Shown: positions 1 through 9,922, counted from the first letter of the stretch. The stretch is 64,000 bases of DNA from Roseicyclus persicicus (GCF_012395815.1 NZ_JAAZQQ010000003.1:124001-188000), one strand, 5' to 3'. The notes: generated by a model not told the origin, from the letters alone. Program-made: numbers and translations.

Positions 1-228
1 GACATCACCGGCTCCAGCCGCGCCCGCGCGGTGGCCCGGCCGCGGCAGATGGCGATGTACCTGTCCAAGACGCTGACCAGCCGCAGCTACCCCGAGATCG
101 CCCGCAAGCTGGGCGGGCGCGACCACACCACCGTGCTCTACGGCGTGCGCAAGATCGAGGAGCTGATGTCGGTGGACAGCCAGATCGCCGAGGACGCCGA
201 GATCCTGCGGCGGATGCTGGAGGCCTGA
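1..228 (+). CDS. dnaA: Chromosomal replication initiator DnaA, C-terminal fragment
   Basis: This is the last 75 codons of DnaA; the 5' part lies outside the window. The reading frame is open from base 1 and contains the domain IV DNA-binding helix-turn-helix, with the diagnostic stretch GGRDHTTVLYGVRKI that contacts DnaA boxes. DnaA is the AAA+ initiator that melts oriC and loads the helicase. The order dnaA-dnaN-recF-gyrB is the conserved bacterial arrangement, which supports the call. No 9-mer DnaA box (TTATCCACA-like) was seen in the 135-bp gap that follows, so oriC itself is not placed here. Confidence 0.95.
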   Translation, partial: DITGSSRARAVARPRQMAMYLSKTLTSRSYPEIARKLGGRDHTTVLYGVRKIEELMSVDSQIAEDAEILRRMLEA

Positions 229-363
229 ACCCCGCGCCCGGGCGGCGGGCCCCCGTTGGGGCTTGACGCCCGCGGCGGGCGCGGACACTCCTTGAAAAAA
301 TCGGTTGTGCTGACGGGGGAGGCGGGTAGGCTCGCGGCCCCCGCACTTGTCGGAGCCAGGTCC

Positions 364-1482
364 ATGAAACTCTCGATCGAGCGCGCCACGCTGTTGCGCG
401 CTGTCTCTCAGGCGCAGTCGGTGGTGGAGCGCCGCAACACCATCCCGATCCTCGCCAACGTGCTGATCGAGGCCGAGGGCGACACGGTCAGCTTCCGCGC
501 CACCGACCTCGACATCGAGGTGGTCGACAAGGCCCCGGCCATGGTCGAGCGCGCGGGCGCCACGACGGTGTCGGCCGTCACCCTGCACGAGATCGTGCGC
601 AAGCTGCCCGACGGGGCGCTGGTGACGCTGGCCGACGACGGCGCGCAGGGCCGGCTGACGGTGCAGGCGGGGCGGTCGACCTTCCAGCTGGCGACGCTGC
701 CCAAGGAAGATTTCCCGGTGATGACCGCGACCGAGTACGCGGCCAATTTCTCCTGCCCCGCGCCGGTGCTGCGGCGGCTGTTCGACAAGTCGAAGTTCGC
801 GATCTCGACCGAGGAGACGCGCTATTACCTGAACGGCGTGTTCTTCCACGTCGCCGACGGCGAGACCGGCCGCGTGCTCCGGGCGGTGGCGACCGACGGC
901 CACCGGCTGGCGCGGATCGACGCCGCCGTGCCGCAGGGCGCCGACAAGATGCCGGGCGTGATCGTGCCCCGCAAGACGGTGGGCGAGCTGCGCAAGCTGC
1001 TGGACGACGACGAGGCGCAGATCGCGGTCTCGGTCAGCGAGACCAAGGTGCGCTTTGCCACGCCCGAGATCACGCTGACCTCCAAGGTCATCGACGGCAC
1101 CTTCCCCGACTACGCACGGGTGATCCCGGTGAACAACTCCCGCCGGATGGAGGTGGACGCCGCCGATTTCGCCAAGGCGGTCGACCGCGTGGCGACGGTG
1201 TCGTCGGAGCGGTCCCGCGCGGTGAAGATGGCGCTGGACGAGGACCGCCTGGTGCTGTCGGTCAACGCCCCCGACGCCGGCGCCGCCGAGGAGGAGCTGG
1301 CCGTGGCCTACGGCGACGACCGGCTGGAGATCGGCTTCAACGCGAAATACCTGCTCGAGATCGCCAGCCAGGTGGACCGCGAGAACGCGGTGTTCCTGTT
1401 CTCCTCGCCGGGCGAACCCACGCTGATGCGCGAGGGGAACGACACCACGGCGATCTATGTCGTGATGCCGATGCGGGTGTGA
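364..1482 (+). CDS. dnaN: DNA polymerase III subunit beta (sliding clamp)
   Basis: The protein is 372 aa, the usual length for the beta clamp, and begins MKLSIERATLLRAVSQAQ, the conserved first helix. It forms the ring-shaped dimer that tethers DNA polymerase III to DNA. The C-terminus ends in VVMPMRV, matching the canonical VMPMRL clamp terminus. The frame stays open upstream to an ATG at 256, but the extra 36 residues are low-complexity and precede the conserved N-terminus, so 364 is chosen. In the gap before it, TTGTGC (305-310) and TAGGCT (327-332) form a weak promoter candidate. The gene is followed by an unusual array of palindromes before recF. Confidence 0.97.
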   Translation: MKLSIERATLLRAVSQAQSVVERRNTIPILANVLIEAEGDTVSFRATDLDIEVVDKAPAMVERAGATTVSAVTLHEIVRKLPDGALVTLADDGAQGRLTVQAGRSTFQLATLPKEDFPVMTATEYAANFSCPAPVLRRLFDKSKFAISTEETRYYLNGVFFHVADGETGRVLRAVATDGHRLARIDAAVPQGADKMPGVIVPRKTVGELRKLLDDDEAQIAVSVSETKVRFATPEITLTSKVIDGTFPDYARVIPVNNSRRMEVDAADFAKAVDRVATVSSERSRAVKMALDEDRLVLSVNAPDAGAAEEELAVAYGDDRLEIGFNAKYLLEIASQVDRENAVFLFSSPGEPTLMREGNDTTAIYVVMPMRV

Positions 1483-1486
1483 CGGA

Positions 1487-1554
1487 GCGGAAAACCCGGG
1501 TTTTCCGCACGGGAAATCTCGAGATTTCCCGTGCGTTTTCCTCGAGGAAAACGC
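1487..1554. repeat. Array of three perfect intergenic palindromes
   Basis: The whole dnaN-recF gap consists of three abutting perfect palindromes: 22 bp at 1487-1508 (core AAAACCCGGGTTTT), 30 bp at 1506-1535 (core GGAAATCTCGAGATTTCC) and 22 bp at 1533-1554 (core TTTTCCTCGAGGAAAA). Each has GC-rich flanks, an A-run, a 6-bp palindromic core and a T-run. A similar pair is present at 18671-18712. They could act as bidirectional terminators, nucleoid-protein or nuclease targets, or a dispersed palindromic repeat family; function is not known from the sequence. Confidence 0.85.
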
Positions 1555-1555
1555 C

Positions 1556-2659
1556 GTGACCCCCCACGTCGCCACCCTGTCCCTGTCCCATTTCCGCAGC
1601 CACCGCCGCGCGCGGCTGGACCTCGACGGGCGGCCGGTGGCGATCTTCGGACCGAACGGCGCGGGCAAGACCAACCTGATGGAGGCGGTGTCGCTCCTGT
1701 CGCCCGGCCGTGGCCTGCGACGGGCCGCGGCCGAGGAGATCATCCGCCGCCCCGAGGGGATCGGCTGGAAGGTCGCGGCCGAGGTGGCGGGCCCGGGCCT
1801 CGGCCACGAGATCGAGCTGACCGCCGAACCCGGCCAGCCGCGGGCCACGCGGATCGACGGCAAGGCGGCGCCCCAGACGGCGCTGGCCCGGCTTCTGCGC
1901 ATCGTCTGGCTGGTGCCCGCGCAGGACCGGCTGTGGATCGAGGGGGCGGACGGGCGGCGGCGGTTTCTCGACCGCATCGCGCTCAGCTTCGCGCCCGATC
2001 ATGCCGAGGCGTCGCTCGCCTATGAGAAGGCCATGCGCGACCGCAACCGGCTGTTGAAGGACGAGGTGACGGACGCCCGCTGGTATGCCGCGCTGGAGCG
2101 CCAGATGGCCGAGGCCGCCGCCGCGATCACCGCCACCCGGCGCGACGCCATCGCCCGCATCGCCGCCGCGCAGGATGGGGCGGCCACCGCCTTTCCCGCC
2201 GCGCGGCTGACGCTGGAGACCGACGACCTGGCCACCCCCGACGCCTTCGCCGCGGCCTTCGCGGACAGCCGGGGGCGCGACATGGCCTCCGGGCGCACGC
2301 TGATCGGGCCGCACCGCGCCGACCTTGCCGCCGTCTACGCCGACAAGGACATGCCCGCCGCGCAGTGCTCCACCGGCGAGCAGAAGGCGCTCCTGATCTC
2401 CCTCGTCCTCGCCAATGCCCGCGCGCTCAAGGCCGAGACCGGGGCGGCGCCGCTGGTGCTGCTGGACGAGGTGGCGGCGCATCTGGACGCGGGCCGCCGG
2501 GCGGCGCTGTTCGACGAGATCTGCGCGCTGGGGGCACAGGCCTGGATGACCGGCACCGGCCCCGAACTTTTCGTGGAACTCGCGGACCGGGCGCAGTACG
2601 TGACGGTGTCCGAGACCCGCGGCGAGAGTCGCGCCGAATTGCTGGATCGCGCGCCATGA
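1556..2659 (+). CDS. recF: DNA replication and repair protein RecF
   Basis: This 367-aa SMC-like ATPase loads RecA at single-strand gaps together with RecO and RecR. The Walker A motif FGPNGAGKTNLMEAV lies near residue 35, the ABC-type signature STGEQKALLISLVLA near residue 273, and the Walker B/D-loop LLDEVAAHLD near residue 305, all in family order. The start is a GTG at 1556 that follows the palindrome array immediately; no strong ribosome-binding site is obvious because of the palindromes. The stop overlaps the start of the next gene by 4 bp (ATGA). Confidence 0.95.
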   Translation: MTPHVATLSLSHFRSHRRARLDLDGRPVAIFGPNGAGKTNLMEAVSLLSPGRGLRRAAAEEIIRRPEGIGWKVAAEVAGPGLGHEIELTAEPGQPRATRIDGKAAPQTALARLLRIVWLVPAQDRLWIEGADGRRRFLDRIALSFAPDHAEASLAYEKAMRDRNRLLKDEVTDARWYAALERQMAEAAAAITATRRDAIARIAAAQDGAATAFPAARLTLETDDLATPDAFAAAFADSRGRDMASGRTLIGPHRADLAAVYADKDMPAAQCSTGEQKALLISLVLANARALKAETGAAPLVLLDEVAAHLDAGRRAALFDEICALGAQAWMTGTGPELFVELADRAQYVTVSETRGESRAELLDRAP

Positions 2660-3096
2660 CCGGGCTGCCGGTGAACCGCGTCACCCTCATCACGCTGGGC
2701 GTCGCCGACCTGTCGCGCGCGCGCAGCTTCTACGCCGCGCTGGGCTGGGCCGAGGCCGCGGCGCTGGACGGGGTGGTGTTCTACCAGATGGACGGCATGG
2801 CGCTGGGCCTGTTCGGGCTGGAGCCGCTGGCCGCCGACCAGGGCCGGCCGGGCGCTGCGCTGGGGACGGGCGCGGTGACACTGGCGCAGAACTTCCCCGA
2901 CACCTCGGCCGTCGACGCCGCCTACCTGCGCGCGCTCGACGCCGGGGCGACCCCGCTCAAGGCGCCCGAGCCGACGCTCTGGGGCGGCTACTCGGGCTAT
3001 TTCGCCGACCCCGACGGGCATGTCTGGGAACTGGCCTACAACCCCCACTGGCCGCTCGACGAGACCGGCCGCACCCGGATCCCCACCCCCGAATGA
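2656..3096 (+). CDS. VOC (glyoxalase/bleomycin-resistance) family protein
   Basis: A 146-aa vicinal-oxygen-chelate fold protein. The N-terminal half starts VTLITLGVADLSRARSFYAALGW and the C-terminal half carries GYFADPDGHVWELAYNP, the typical closing strand with the metal-ligand glutamate position. Such proteins are small metal-dependent enzymes or binding proteins; the substrate cannot be read from sequence. The ATG start overlaps the recF stop, and its own stop overlaps the next ATG, so it is probably co-translated with recF and the LysE gene. Confidence 0.85.
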   Translation: MTGLPVNRVTLITLGVADLSRARSFYAALGWAEAAALDGVVFYQMDGMALGLFGLEPLAADQGRPGAALGTGAVTLAQNFPDTSAVDAAYLRALDAGATPLKAPEPTLWGGYSGYFADPDGHVWELAYNPHWPLDETGRTRIPTPE

Positions 3097-3713
3097 CCCT
3101 GACCCTCGGCCAGCTCGCGCTCTATGCCGGCGCGCTCTTCGTCCTGTTCATCACGCCGGGCCCCGTGTGGCTGGCGACGGCCGCCCGCGCGCTGGCCCAT
3201 GGCTGGGCCGCGGCGATCCCGCTGGTGCTGGGCGTGGCGCTGGGCGATGCGCTGTGGTCGGTCGCCGCCACGCTGGGGCTGGCGTGGATCGTGGGCACCT
3301 ACGGCTGGATCATGGACGTGCTGCGCTGGGTCGCGGTGGGGGTCTTCGGGCTGATGGGGTGGCTGCTGATCCGGCACGCGGACAAGACCATCTCGGCCGA
3401 CAGCGCGCTGACGCGACCGGGGGCCTGGGCGGGGTTCATGGCCGGGATCGTGGCGATCCTCGCCAACCCCAAGGCGATCCTGTTCTACATGGGGATGCTG
3501 CCCGGCTTCTTCGACCTGACCGCGATCACCGCCGCCGACATCGCGGCCATCGCGCTGGTGTCGATGGGGGTGCCGCTGATCGGCAACACGGGCTTCGCCA
3601 TCCTGGTCGACCGCGCGCGGCGGCGGTTTTCCAGCCCCGAGCGGCTGGCGCGGATCAACCGCGTCGCGGGCGCGCTGCTGATCGGGGTCGCGGCCCTGAT
3701 CGCGGTCAGCTGA
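3093..3713 (+). CDS. LysE/RhtB-family amino-acid exporter
   Basis: A 206-aa inner-membrane protein with about six hydrophobic segments. The N-terminus FITPGPVWLATAARALAHGWAAAIPLVLGVALGD is characteristic of the LysE/RhtB superfamily, as is NPKAILFYMGMLPGF in the middle. Family members export amino acids or related small metabolites by proton antiport; the specific substrate is unknown. The start codon overlaps the VOC stop. The 3' end overlaps the convergent TetR gene by 8 bp. Confidence 0.85.
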   Translation: MTLTLGQLALYAGALFVLFITPGPVWLATAARALAHGWAAAIPLVLGVALGDALWSVAATLGLAWIVGTYGWIMDVLRWVAVGVFGLMGWLLIRHADKTISADSALTRPGAWAGFMAGIVAILANPKAILFYMGMLPGFFDLTAITAADIAAIALVSMGVPLIGNTGFAILVDRARRRFSSPERLARINRVAGALLIGVAALIAVS

Positions 3714-4302
3714 GGGCCACGTCCCGGGTCAGCCAGGCCCGCAGGTAGGGGCGGATGCGGTCGTCGATCGGCACCGGGTCGTGCAGCACGCAGAAATGCA
3801 GCGCAATGGCCTGGGTGGCGAAGGCCTGCACCCCCTCGGCCAGCAGCCGGGCGGGCACGTCGCGGCGCAGGCCCCGCGCCTGCAACCGCGCGATCCAGCC
3901 GGTCAGCAGCTCATCCTGCGCGACGAAGTTGCGGGTGATCTCGGTCGGCTCGGTCTCGAGCGCGGCACCGGAATAGCGCACCACGATGTCGAACACCGCC
4001 CGTTCCGAGGCCATGATCGCGTAGAGCGGGGCCAGCCGGTCGGCCAGCGCCTCGACGTCGTCGGGCGGCGGGCCGGCGGCGATGTCCGCCAGAGCGGCCT
4101 GCATCCGGGCGCCGATCAGCTCGGCCAGCAGCCGGTCCTTATCGGGGAAATGGGCAAAGAAGGTCCCCTTGGCCACGCCGGCGCGCGCGACCACCTCGTC
4201 GACCCTGAGCCCGGCAAAGCCCGCCTCGGCCACGATGTCCCCGGCCGCGTCCAGCAGGCGCTGGCGCGTCTCGATCCTGCGTTTCTGCGGTGCCCGGCCC
4301 AT
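3706..4302 (-). CDS. TetR-family transcriptional regulator
   Basis: A 198-aa repressor-type protein. Residues about 10-60 form the TetR helix-turn-helix (TRQRLLDAAGDIVAEAGFAGLRVDEVVARAGVAKGTFFAHFPDKDRLL); the remainder is an all-helical ligand-binding domain. It diverges from the flavodoxin-fold oxidoreductase at 4411, and the intergenic region holds three copies of a GACCGTNGTC element, one near its own start, so it most likely represses both itself and that gene. The ligand is not predictable. Confidence 0.9.
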   Translation of the reverse strand: MGRAPQKRRIETRQRLLDAAGDIVAEAGFAGLRVDEVVARAGVAKGTFFAHFPDKDRLLAELIGARMQAALADIAAGPPPDDVEALADRLAPLYAIMASERAVFDIVVRYSGAALETEPTEITRNFVAQDELLTGWIARLQARGLRRDVPARLLAEGVQAFATQAIALHFCVLHDPVPIDDRIRPYLRAWLTRDVALS

Positions 4303-4325
4303 GACCCAGCGCTAGCAGGAAAAAC

Positions 4326-4390
4326 GACCGTGGTCAAATTTAGAAATTGACCGTGGTCGATTTTACGGCTACGGAAAAGTGACCGTAGTC
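4326..4390. promoter_or_regulatory. Triple operator-like repeat between TetR and oxidoreductase genes
   Basis: Three near-palindromic decamers lie at 4326-4335 (GACCGTGGTC), 4349-4358 (GACCGTGGTC) and 4381-4390 (GACCGTAGTC). The second and third are preceded by T and the first and third followed by A, giving a TGACC-GT-GGTCA consensus. They are spaced 23 and 32 bp apart in an AT-rich island of an otherwise GC-rich region. Divergent TetR genes usually bind such repeats, so these are inferred TetR operators. Confidence 0.7.
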
Positions 4391-4410
4391 ATTTTATAGG
4401 GACTCACCCC

Positions 4411-5004
4411 ATGCAGACGCAGCGTATCCTTGTTCTCGACGGCCACCCGGCCCCCGCCTCGCTGTCGCGCAGCCTGGCCGAAACCTATTCCGGCGCGGCC
4501 CGTCAGGCCGGCCACGAGGTGCGCCTCCTGCACCTGTCCGAGATGGACTTCGACCTCGACTTCGGCCGCGCGGGCTATCGCGACGTGAAGCCGCTGGAGC
4601 CGGCGCTGGAGGGTTTCATGGCCGACCTCGCGTGGTCGGGGCACGTGGTGGTCATGGCGCCGCTGTGGTGGGGCGGGCTGCCGGCCAAGCTCAAGGCGCT
4701 GTTCGACCGCGCCTTCCTGCCCGGCACCGCCTTCGACCCGCGGCGGCCCAACCGCCTCGGGGTGCCGGCGCCGCTGCTCACGGGCCGCAGCGCGCGGCTG
4801 GTCATCACCTCGGACACGCCCGGCTGGTGGCAGCGGCTGGTCTACCGGCGCGCCATCGCCCACCAGGTGACGCGGCAGATCTTCGGTTTCGTCGGCATCC
4901 GGCCCACCCGGCACAGCTGGTTCGCCCCCGCCTCGCACGCCGGCGCGGGCGTCACCGGGCGCTGGCTGTCCGAGATGGCGGCGCTGGGCCGGGCCGCGGC
5001 CTGA
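4411..5004 (+). CDS. NAD(P)H-dependent oxidoreductase, flavodoxin-like fold
   Basis: A 197-aa protein of the NQO/KefF flavodoxin-2 family. It begins RILVLDGHPAPASLSRSLAETY, the FMN/FAD-phosphate loop of this family, and has the central APLWWGGLPAKLKALFDRAF segment that forms the active-site wall. These enzymes perform two-electron reduction of quinones or electrophiles with NAD(P)H. Divergent control by the adjacent TetR regulator suggests induction by a toxic or redox-active compound. A small hairpin (CCCC/GGGG around 5054-5068) follows the gene. Confidence 0.85.
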   Translation: MQTQRILVLDGHPAPASLSRSLAETYSGAARQAGHEVRLLHLSEMDFDLDFGRAGYRDVKPLEPALEGFMADLAWSGHVVVMAPLWWGGLPAKLKALFDRAFLPGTAFDPRRPNRLGVPAPLLTGRSARLVITSDTPGWWQRLVYRRAIAHQVTRQIFGFVGIRPTRHSWFAPASHAGAGVTGRWLSEMAALGRAAA

Positions 5005-5076
5005 GGCGGGCGCGGGCGGCTTGGCTCCTGCTGTGGTGGCGACCCCGCCCGACCCCCAGATTTTGGGGTTGGGCGC

Positions 5077-7552
<2,476 letters not shown>

Positions 7553-7558
7553 CGCGGC

Positions 7559-7990
7559 TCAGGGCTGGGCGCGCAGCTGCCGGGACAGGGCGTTGACCGC
7601 GTCGCGCAGCCGGGCGACGTCGGCGGCGTTCAGCCCCGTGCGCTCCAGCACGCAGGCCGGGACATGGGCGGCCCGCGCCTTGAGCGCCGCGCCCTCGGGC
7701 GTCAGGATCACGCGGACCTGCCGCTCGTCGTCCGGGTTGCGGCGGCGCTGCACCAGCCCCGCGGCCTCCATCCGTTTCAGCAGCGGCGTGAGGGTGCTCG
7801 AATCGAGCCCGATCCGCTGGCCGATGCCACCCACCGTCATCGGCGCGCCCTCGGCCCAGAGCGCCGTCAGCACCAGGTATTGCGGGTAGGTCAGGCCCAG
7901 CGGCTCCAGCAGCGGGCGATAGACCTGCTGCATCGCCTGCGTCGCCGAATAGAGCGCGAAACACAGCATGTCTTCGGGAGCGAGCGTCAT
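7559..7990 (-). CDS. ohrR: Organic hydroperoxide resistance regulator OhrR (MarR family)
   Basis: A 143-aa MarR-type winged-helix repressor. The N-terminal LCFALYSATQAM contains the redox-sensing cysteine in the position conserved in OhrR proteins. The wing/recognition region reads GIGQRIGLDSSTLTPLLKRMEAAGLVQRRRNPDDERQVRV. Oxidation of the cysteine by organic peroxides releases OhrR from DNA. The gene diverges from ohr, and matching TGTGCACGAT elements lie in the shared control region, so it probably represses both genes. Confidence 0.9.
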   Translation of the reverse strand: MTLAPEDMLCFALYSATQAMQQVYRPLLEPLGLTYPQYLVLTALWAEGAPMTVGGIGQRIGLDSSTLTPLLKRMEAAGLVQRRRNPDDERQVRVILTPEGAALKARAAHVPACVLERTGLNAADVARLRDAVNALSRQLRAQP

Positions 7991-8004
7991 GGAGCGCGAT
8001 TACC

Positions 8005-8080
8005 TTGTGCACGATCCTTTTGCAAGGGATTGACTAATGCCGCCAGCCCCGTTACCAGATGTGCACGATTATATCGCACA
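8005..8080. promoter_or_regulatory. ohr promoter and OhrR operator
   Basis: TTGACT at 8030-8035 and TTACCA at 8052-8057 (16-bp spacer) form a likely ohr promoter. Immediately downstream, 8060-8080 is an imperfect inverted repeat with arms TGTG-N2-CGAT and ATCG-CACA. A second copy of TTGTGCACGAT is at 8005-8015, 15 bp from the ohrR start. OhrR proteins bind AT-rich inverted repeats overlapping the ohr promoter, so these are inferred operators. Confidence 0.7.
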
Positions 8081-8094
8081 CAAAGGAATACGGG

Positions 8095-8523
8095 ATGTCT
8101 GTCGATCCGAAATACTGGACCGAGGCGCGCGCCACGGGCGGCGGCCGGAACGGCCTGTCGGGCCTCACCTCGGGCACGCTGACCGTCACCATGGCCAGCC
8201 CGAAGGAGCTGGGCGGCTCCGGCGCGGGCCACAACCCCGAGGAGCTGTTCGCCGTCGGCTATGCCGCCTGCTACCTCGGCGCCATGCGCTTCGCCGCCCA
8301 GACCGAAAAGCTGGGCACGGTGCCGGACAACGCGACGGTCAACGCCCATGTCGGGATCGGCCCCCGCAGCGATGGCGGATTCGGCCTCAAGGTGCGGCTG
8401 ACGGTCTCGCTGCCGGGCGTCGACCGCGCCGTGGCCGAACGGATCGTCGAACGCGGGCACTTCATCTGCCCCTATTCCAACGCGACCCAGGGCAACATCG
8501 TGGTCGAGACCGAGCTGGTCTGA
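8095..8523 (+). CDS. ohr: Organic hydroperoxide resistance peroxiredoxin Ohr
   Basis: A 142-aa OsmC/Ohr-family thiol peroxidase that reduces organic and fatty-acid hydroperoxides. The two catalytic cysteines are visible in YAACYLGAM (mid-protein) and HFICPYSNATQGN (near the C-terminus), the Ohr-specific pair. The frame extends 12 codons upstream through the operator, but the ATG at 8095 after AAAGGAATACGGG gives the conserved N-terminus (MSVDPKYWTEARATGGGRNG). Divergent from ohrR. Confidence 0.95.
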   Translation: MSVDPKYWTEARATGGGRNGLSGLTSGTLTVTMASPKELGGSGAGHNPEELFAVGYAACYLGAMRFAAQTEKLGTVPDNATVNAHVGIGPRSDGGFGLKVRLTVSLPGVDRAVAERIVERGHFICPYSNATQGNIVVETELV

Positions 8524-8538
8524 CCCCTCCCGCCGTCC

Positions 8539-8582
8539 AAGGCCCAGGGCCCTCCGTGCCGCAGCGGCGCGGGGGGCCTTTC
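8539..8582 (+). terminator. Probable terminator after ohr
   Basis: AAGGCCC at 8539-8545 pairs with GGGCCTT at 8574-8580, with a smaller GCCGC/GCGGC hairpin in the loop. It begins 15 bp after the ohr stop. The trailing T-run is short, so it may be an imperfect intrinsic terminator. Confidence 0.45.
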
Positions 8583-8954
8583 GATTCGCGGCACCCCCGC
8601 GATCCGCGCCCCGCGCCCCGCCCGCCGGCAGGGCCAGCCTGCCCCGGGGCGTCCGCAACCCGATGACATCGCCCCCGGCCGGCGCGGCCGACCCGTTATC
8701 GCCGCCCGCCAAGGCGCCGGCGCGCGCCCGCTTCCCGAAAAAAGAATCCAGCGAAACCAACCGGATGACCCCCTGTCATCCGATAACAGGCTCGCGTCAT
8801 CCCCTTTCTGCGGGCTGAAATTGCCTGACATCGGGGGGTGGGGCCAGGGTCTGGTCATCGGCTCACGGGATGCCACCCCGACACGCCGGACACGAACCCG
8901 AACACACACACCAACACACCTCGTTCCACACCCAGTCTGCAAAGGACCACGCAC
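8583..8954. other. Non-coding leader region upstream of the curlin-like cluster
   Basis: No credible gene is seen in this 370-bp stretch between ohr and the first curlin-like gene. It holds an 8-bp-stem hairpin at 8762-8782 (arms CGGATGAC and GTCATCCG, loop CCCCT), flanked by GTTATCG (8695-8701) and CGATAAC (8781-8787), and an AC-rich tract at about 8895-8932. A promoter or regulator site for the curlin genes is likely here but none is clear-cut. Open frames on the minus strand here have no recognisable content. Confidence 0.5.
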
Positions 8955-9392
8955 ATGACCCTCTCGATCCTCAAGACCGCCGCCGCCGCCACCGCCCTGA
9001 TCGTGACGCTGTCGGCCCCGGCGCTTGCCACCTGCAACACCGCCTACACCCAGCAGTGGGGCGGCGGGAACGGCATCGGCATCAACCAGAGCGGCTTCTG
9101 CAACGGCACCTCGGTGATCCAGGACGGCTGGGGCAACACCACGATCGCCACCACCGACGGTGCGTGGAACACGACCGCGGTCGGCCAGTCGGGCTGGAAC
9201 AACTCCGCCAACTCGCGCCAGACCGGCTGGAACAACGCCAACGGGATCGCGCAGTTCGGCGCCAACAACCGCGCCGACGTGGCGACCCACGGCCACAACA
9301 ACGCCGTCGGCGTGATCCAGGTCGGCAACGGCAACACGGCCACCGCCCGCTCCAACGGCAACGGCAACGTGACCCTCATCATCCAGAACTGA
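8955..9392 (+). CDS. Curlin-repeat protein (CsgA/CsgB-like amyloid subunit)
   Basis: A 145-aa secreted protein. Residues 1-25 are a Sec signal peptide ending in SAPALA. The rest is built of Gly/Asn/Gln-rich repeats of the curlin type, with units such as GWNNSANSRQTGWNNANGIAQ and NNAVGVIQVGNGNTA in which Gly, Asn and Gln recur at fixed spacing; these stack into the beta-solenoid of curli fibres. Two cysteines lie early in the mature part (TCNTAY, GFCNGT), unusual for curlins. The Shine-Dalgarno region TGCAAAGGACCAC (8938-8950) is identical to that of the third gene in the cluster. It is a structural subunit of a functional amyloid by inference. Confidence 0.85.
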   Translation: MTLSILKTAAAATALIVTLSAPALATCNTAYTQQWGGGNGIGINQSGFCNGTSVIQDGWGNTTIATTDGAWNTTAVGQSGWNNSANSRQTGWNNANGIAQFGANNRADVATHGHNNAVGVIQVGNGNTATARSNGNGNVTLIIQN

Positions 9393-9475
9393 CGACCCCG
9401 CCCGAGGGGGCGGGCGACGCTGCCCGCCCGCCCCCGCCTTCCCGCCCCCTCCCCGCTCCGGAAAGGAGACCCGCC

Positions 9476-9847
9476 ATGACCTTCCCCCTCTCCAAGGCCG
9501 TTCTCGCCCCCGCGCTGACCGCCGTCGCGCTCGGCTGCACCGCCATCGCCGGACAGACCGGCGCGACCGCCGAAGGTCCGCTTGCCTGCTCCGTCGATGT
9601 CACCGCCCGCAACGGGATGCTGACCATCGCCGGCGTGGTCTCCAGCGACGCCGCGGTCTCCGGGGTCTACCAGCTCCGCGTGTCGCGGGCCGGCACCCTG
9701 ATGAACCAGGGCGGGCCCTTCCGCCTCGCGGCCGGCCAGACCGAACGCCTCGGCCAGGTGATGCTGAACGGCCCCGCCTCCGGCCTCGATGTCGCCCTGA
9801 CGCTCGAGGTCGACGGCGACACCCTGCGCTGCCCGGTCGACCTCTGA
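9476..9847 (+). CDS. csgH: CsgH-like curli assembly inhibitor
   Basis: A 123-aa periplasmic protein with an N-terminal signal region (VLAPALTAVALGCTAIAG). The mature part ACSVDVTARNGMLTIAGVVSS, then GVYQLRVSRAG, GGPFRLAAGQTERLGQV and DGDTLRCPVDL matches the CsgH/CsgC-like immunoglobulin fold found between curlin genes in alphaproteobacteria. The two cysteines (near the first and last strands) could pair. CsgC/CsgH proteins keep curlin subunits from polymerising in the periplasm. A good ribosome-binding site (GAAAGGAG) precedes the ATG at 9476. Its location between two curlin genes supports the call. Confidence 0.75.
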   Translation: MTFPLSKAVLAPALTAVALGCTAIAGQTGATAEGPLACSVDVTARNGMLTIAGVVSSDAAVSGVYQLRVSRAGTLMNQGGPFRLAAGQTERLGQVMLNGPASGLDVALTLEVDGDTLRCPVDL

Positions 9848-9922
9848 CCGGGCGAGGCGCCCCGCTCCTTCCCCTCGTCCCGCTCCTCCCCCCGCTCACC
9901 GCTTTTGCAAAGGACCACTGCC

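Noticed and set aside
256-363. Upstream ATG at 256 as the dnaN start
   Set aside because: The extra 36 residues are low-complexity and precede the conserved clamp N-terminus; 364 is the family start.
229-363. oriC with DnaA boxes between dnaA and dnaN
   Set aside because: No TTATCCACA-like 9-mers or AT-rich unwinding region are visible in the gap.
8472-9296. Minus-strand open frame upstream of the curlin genes
   Set aside because: Overlaps the first curlin gene antisense, has Gly/Arg/Ala-rich composition and no domain or ribosome-binding site.
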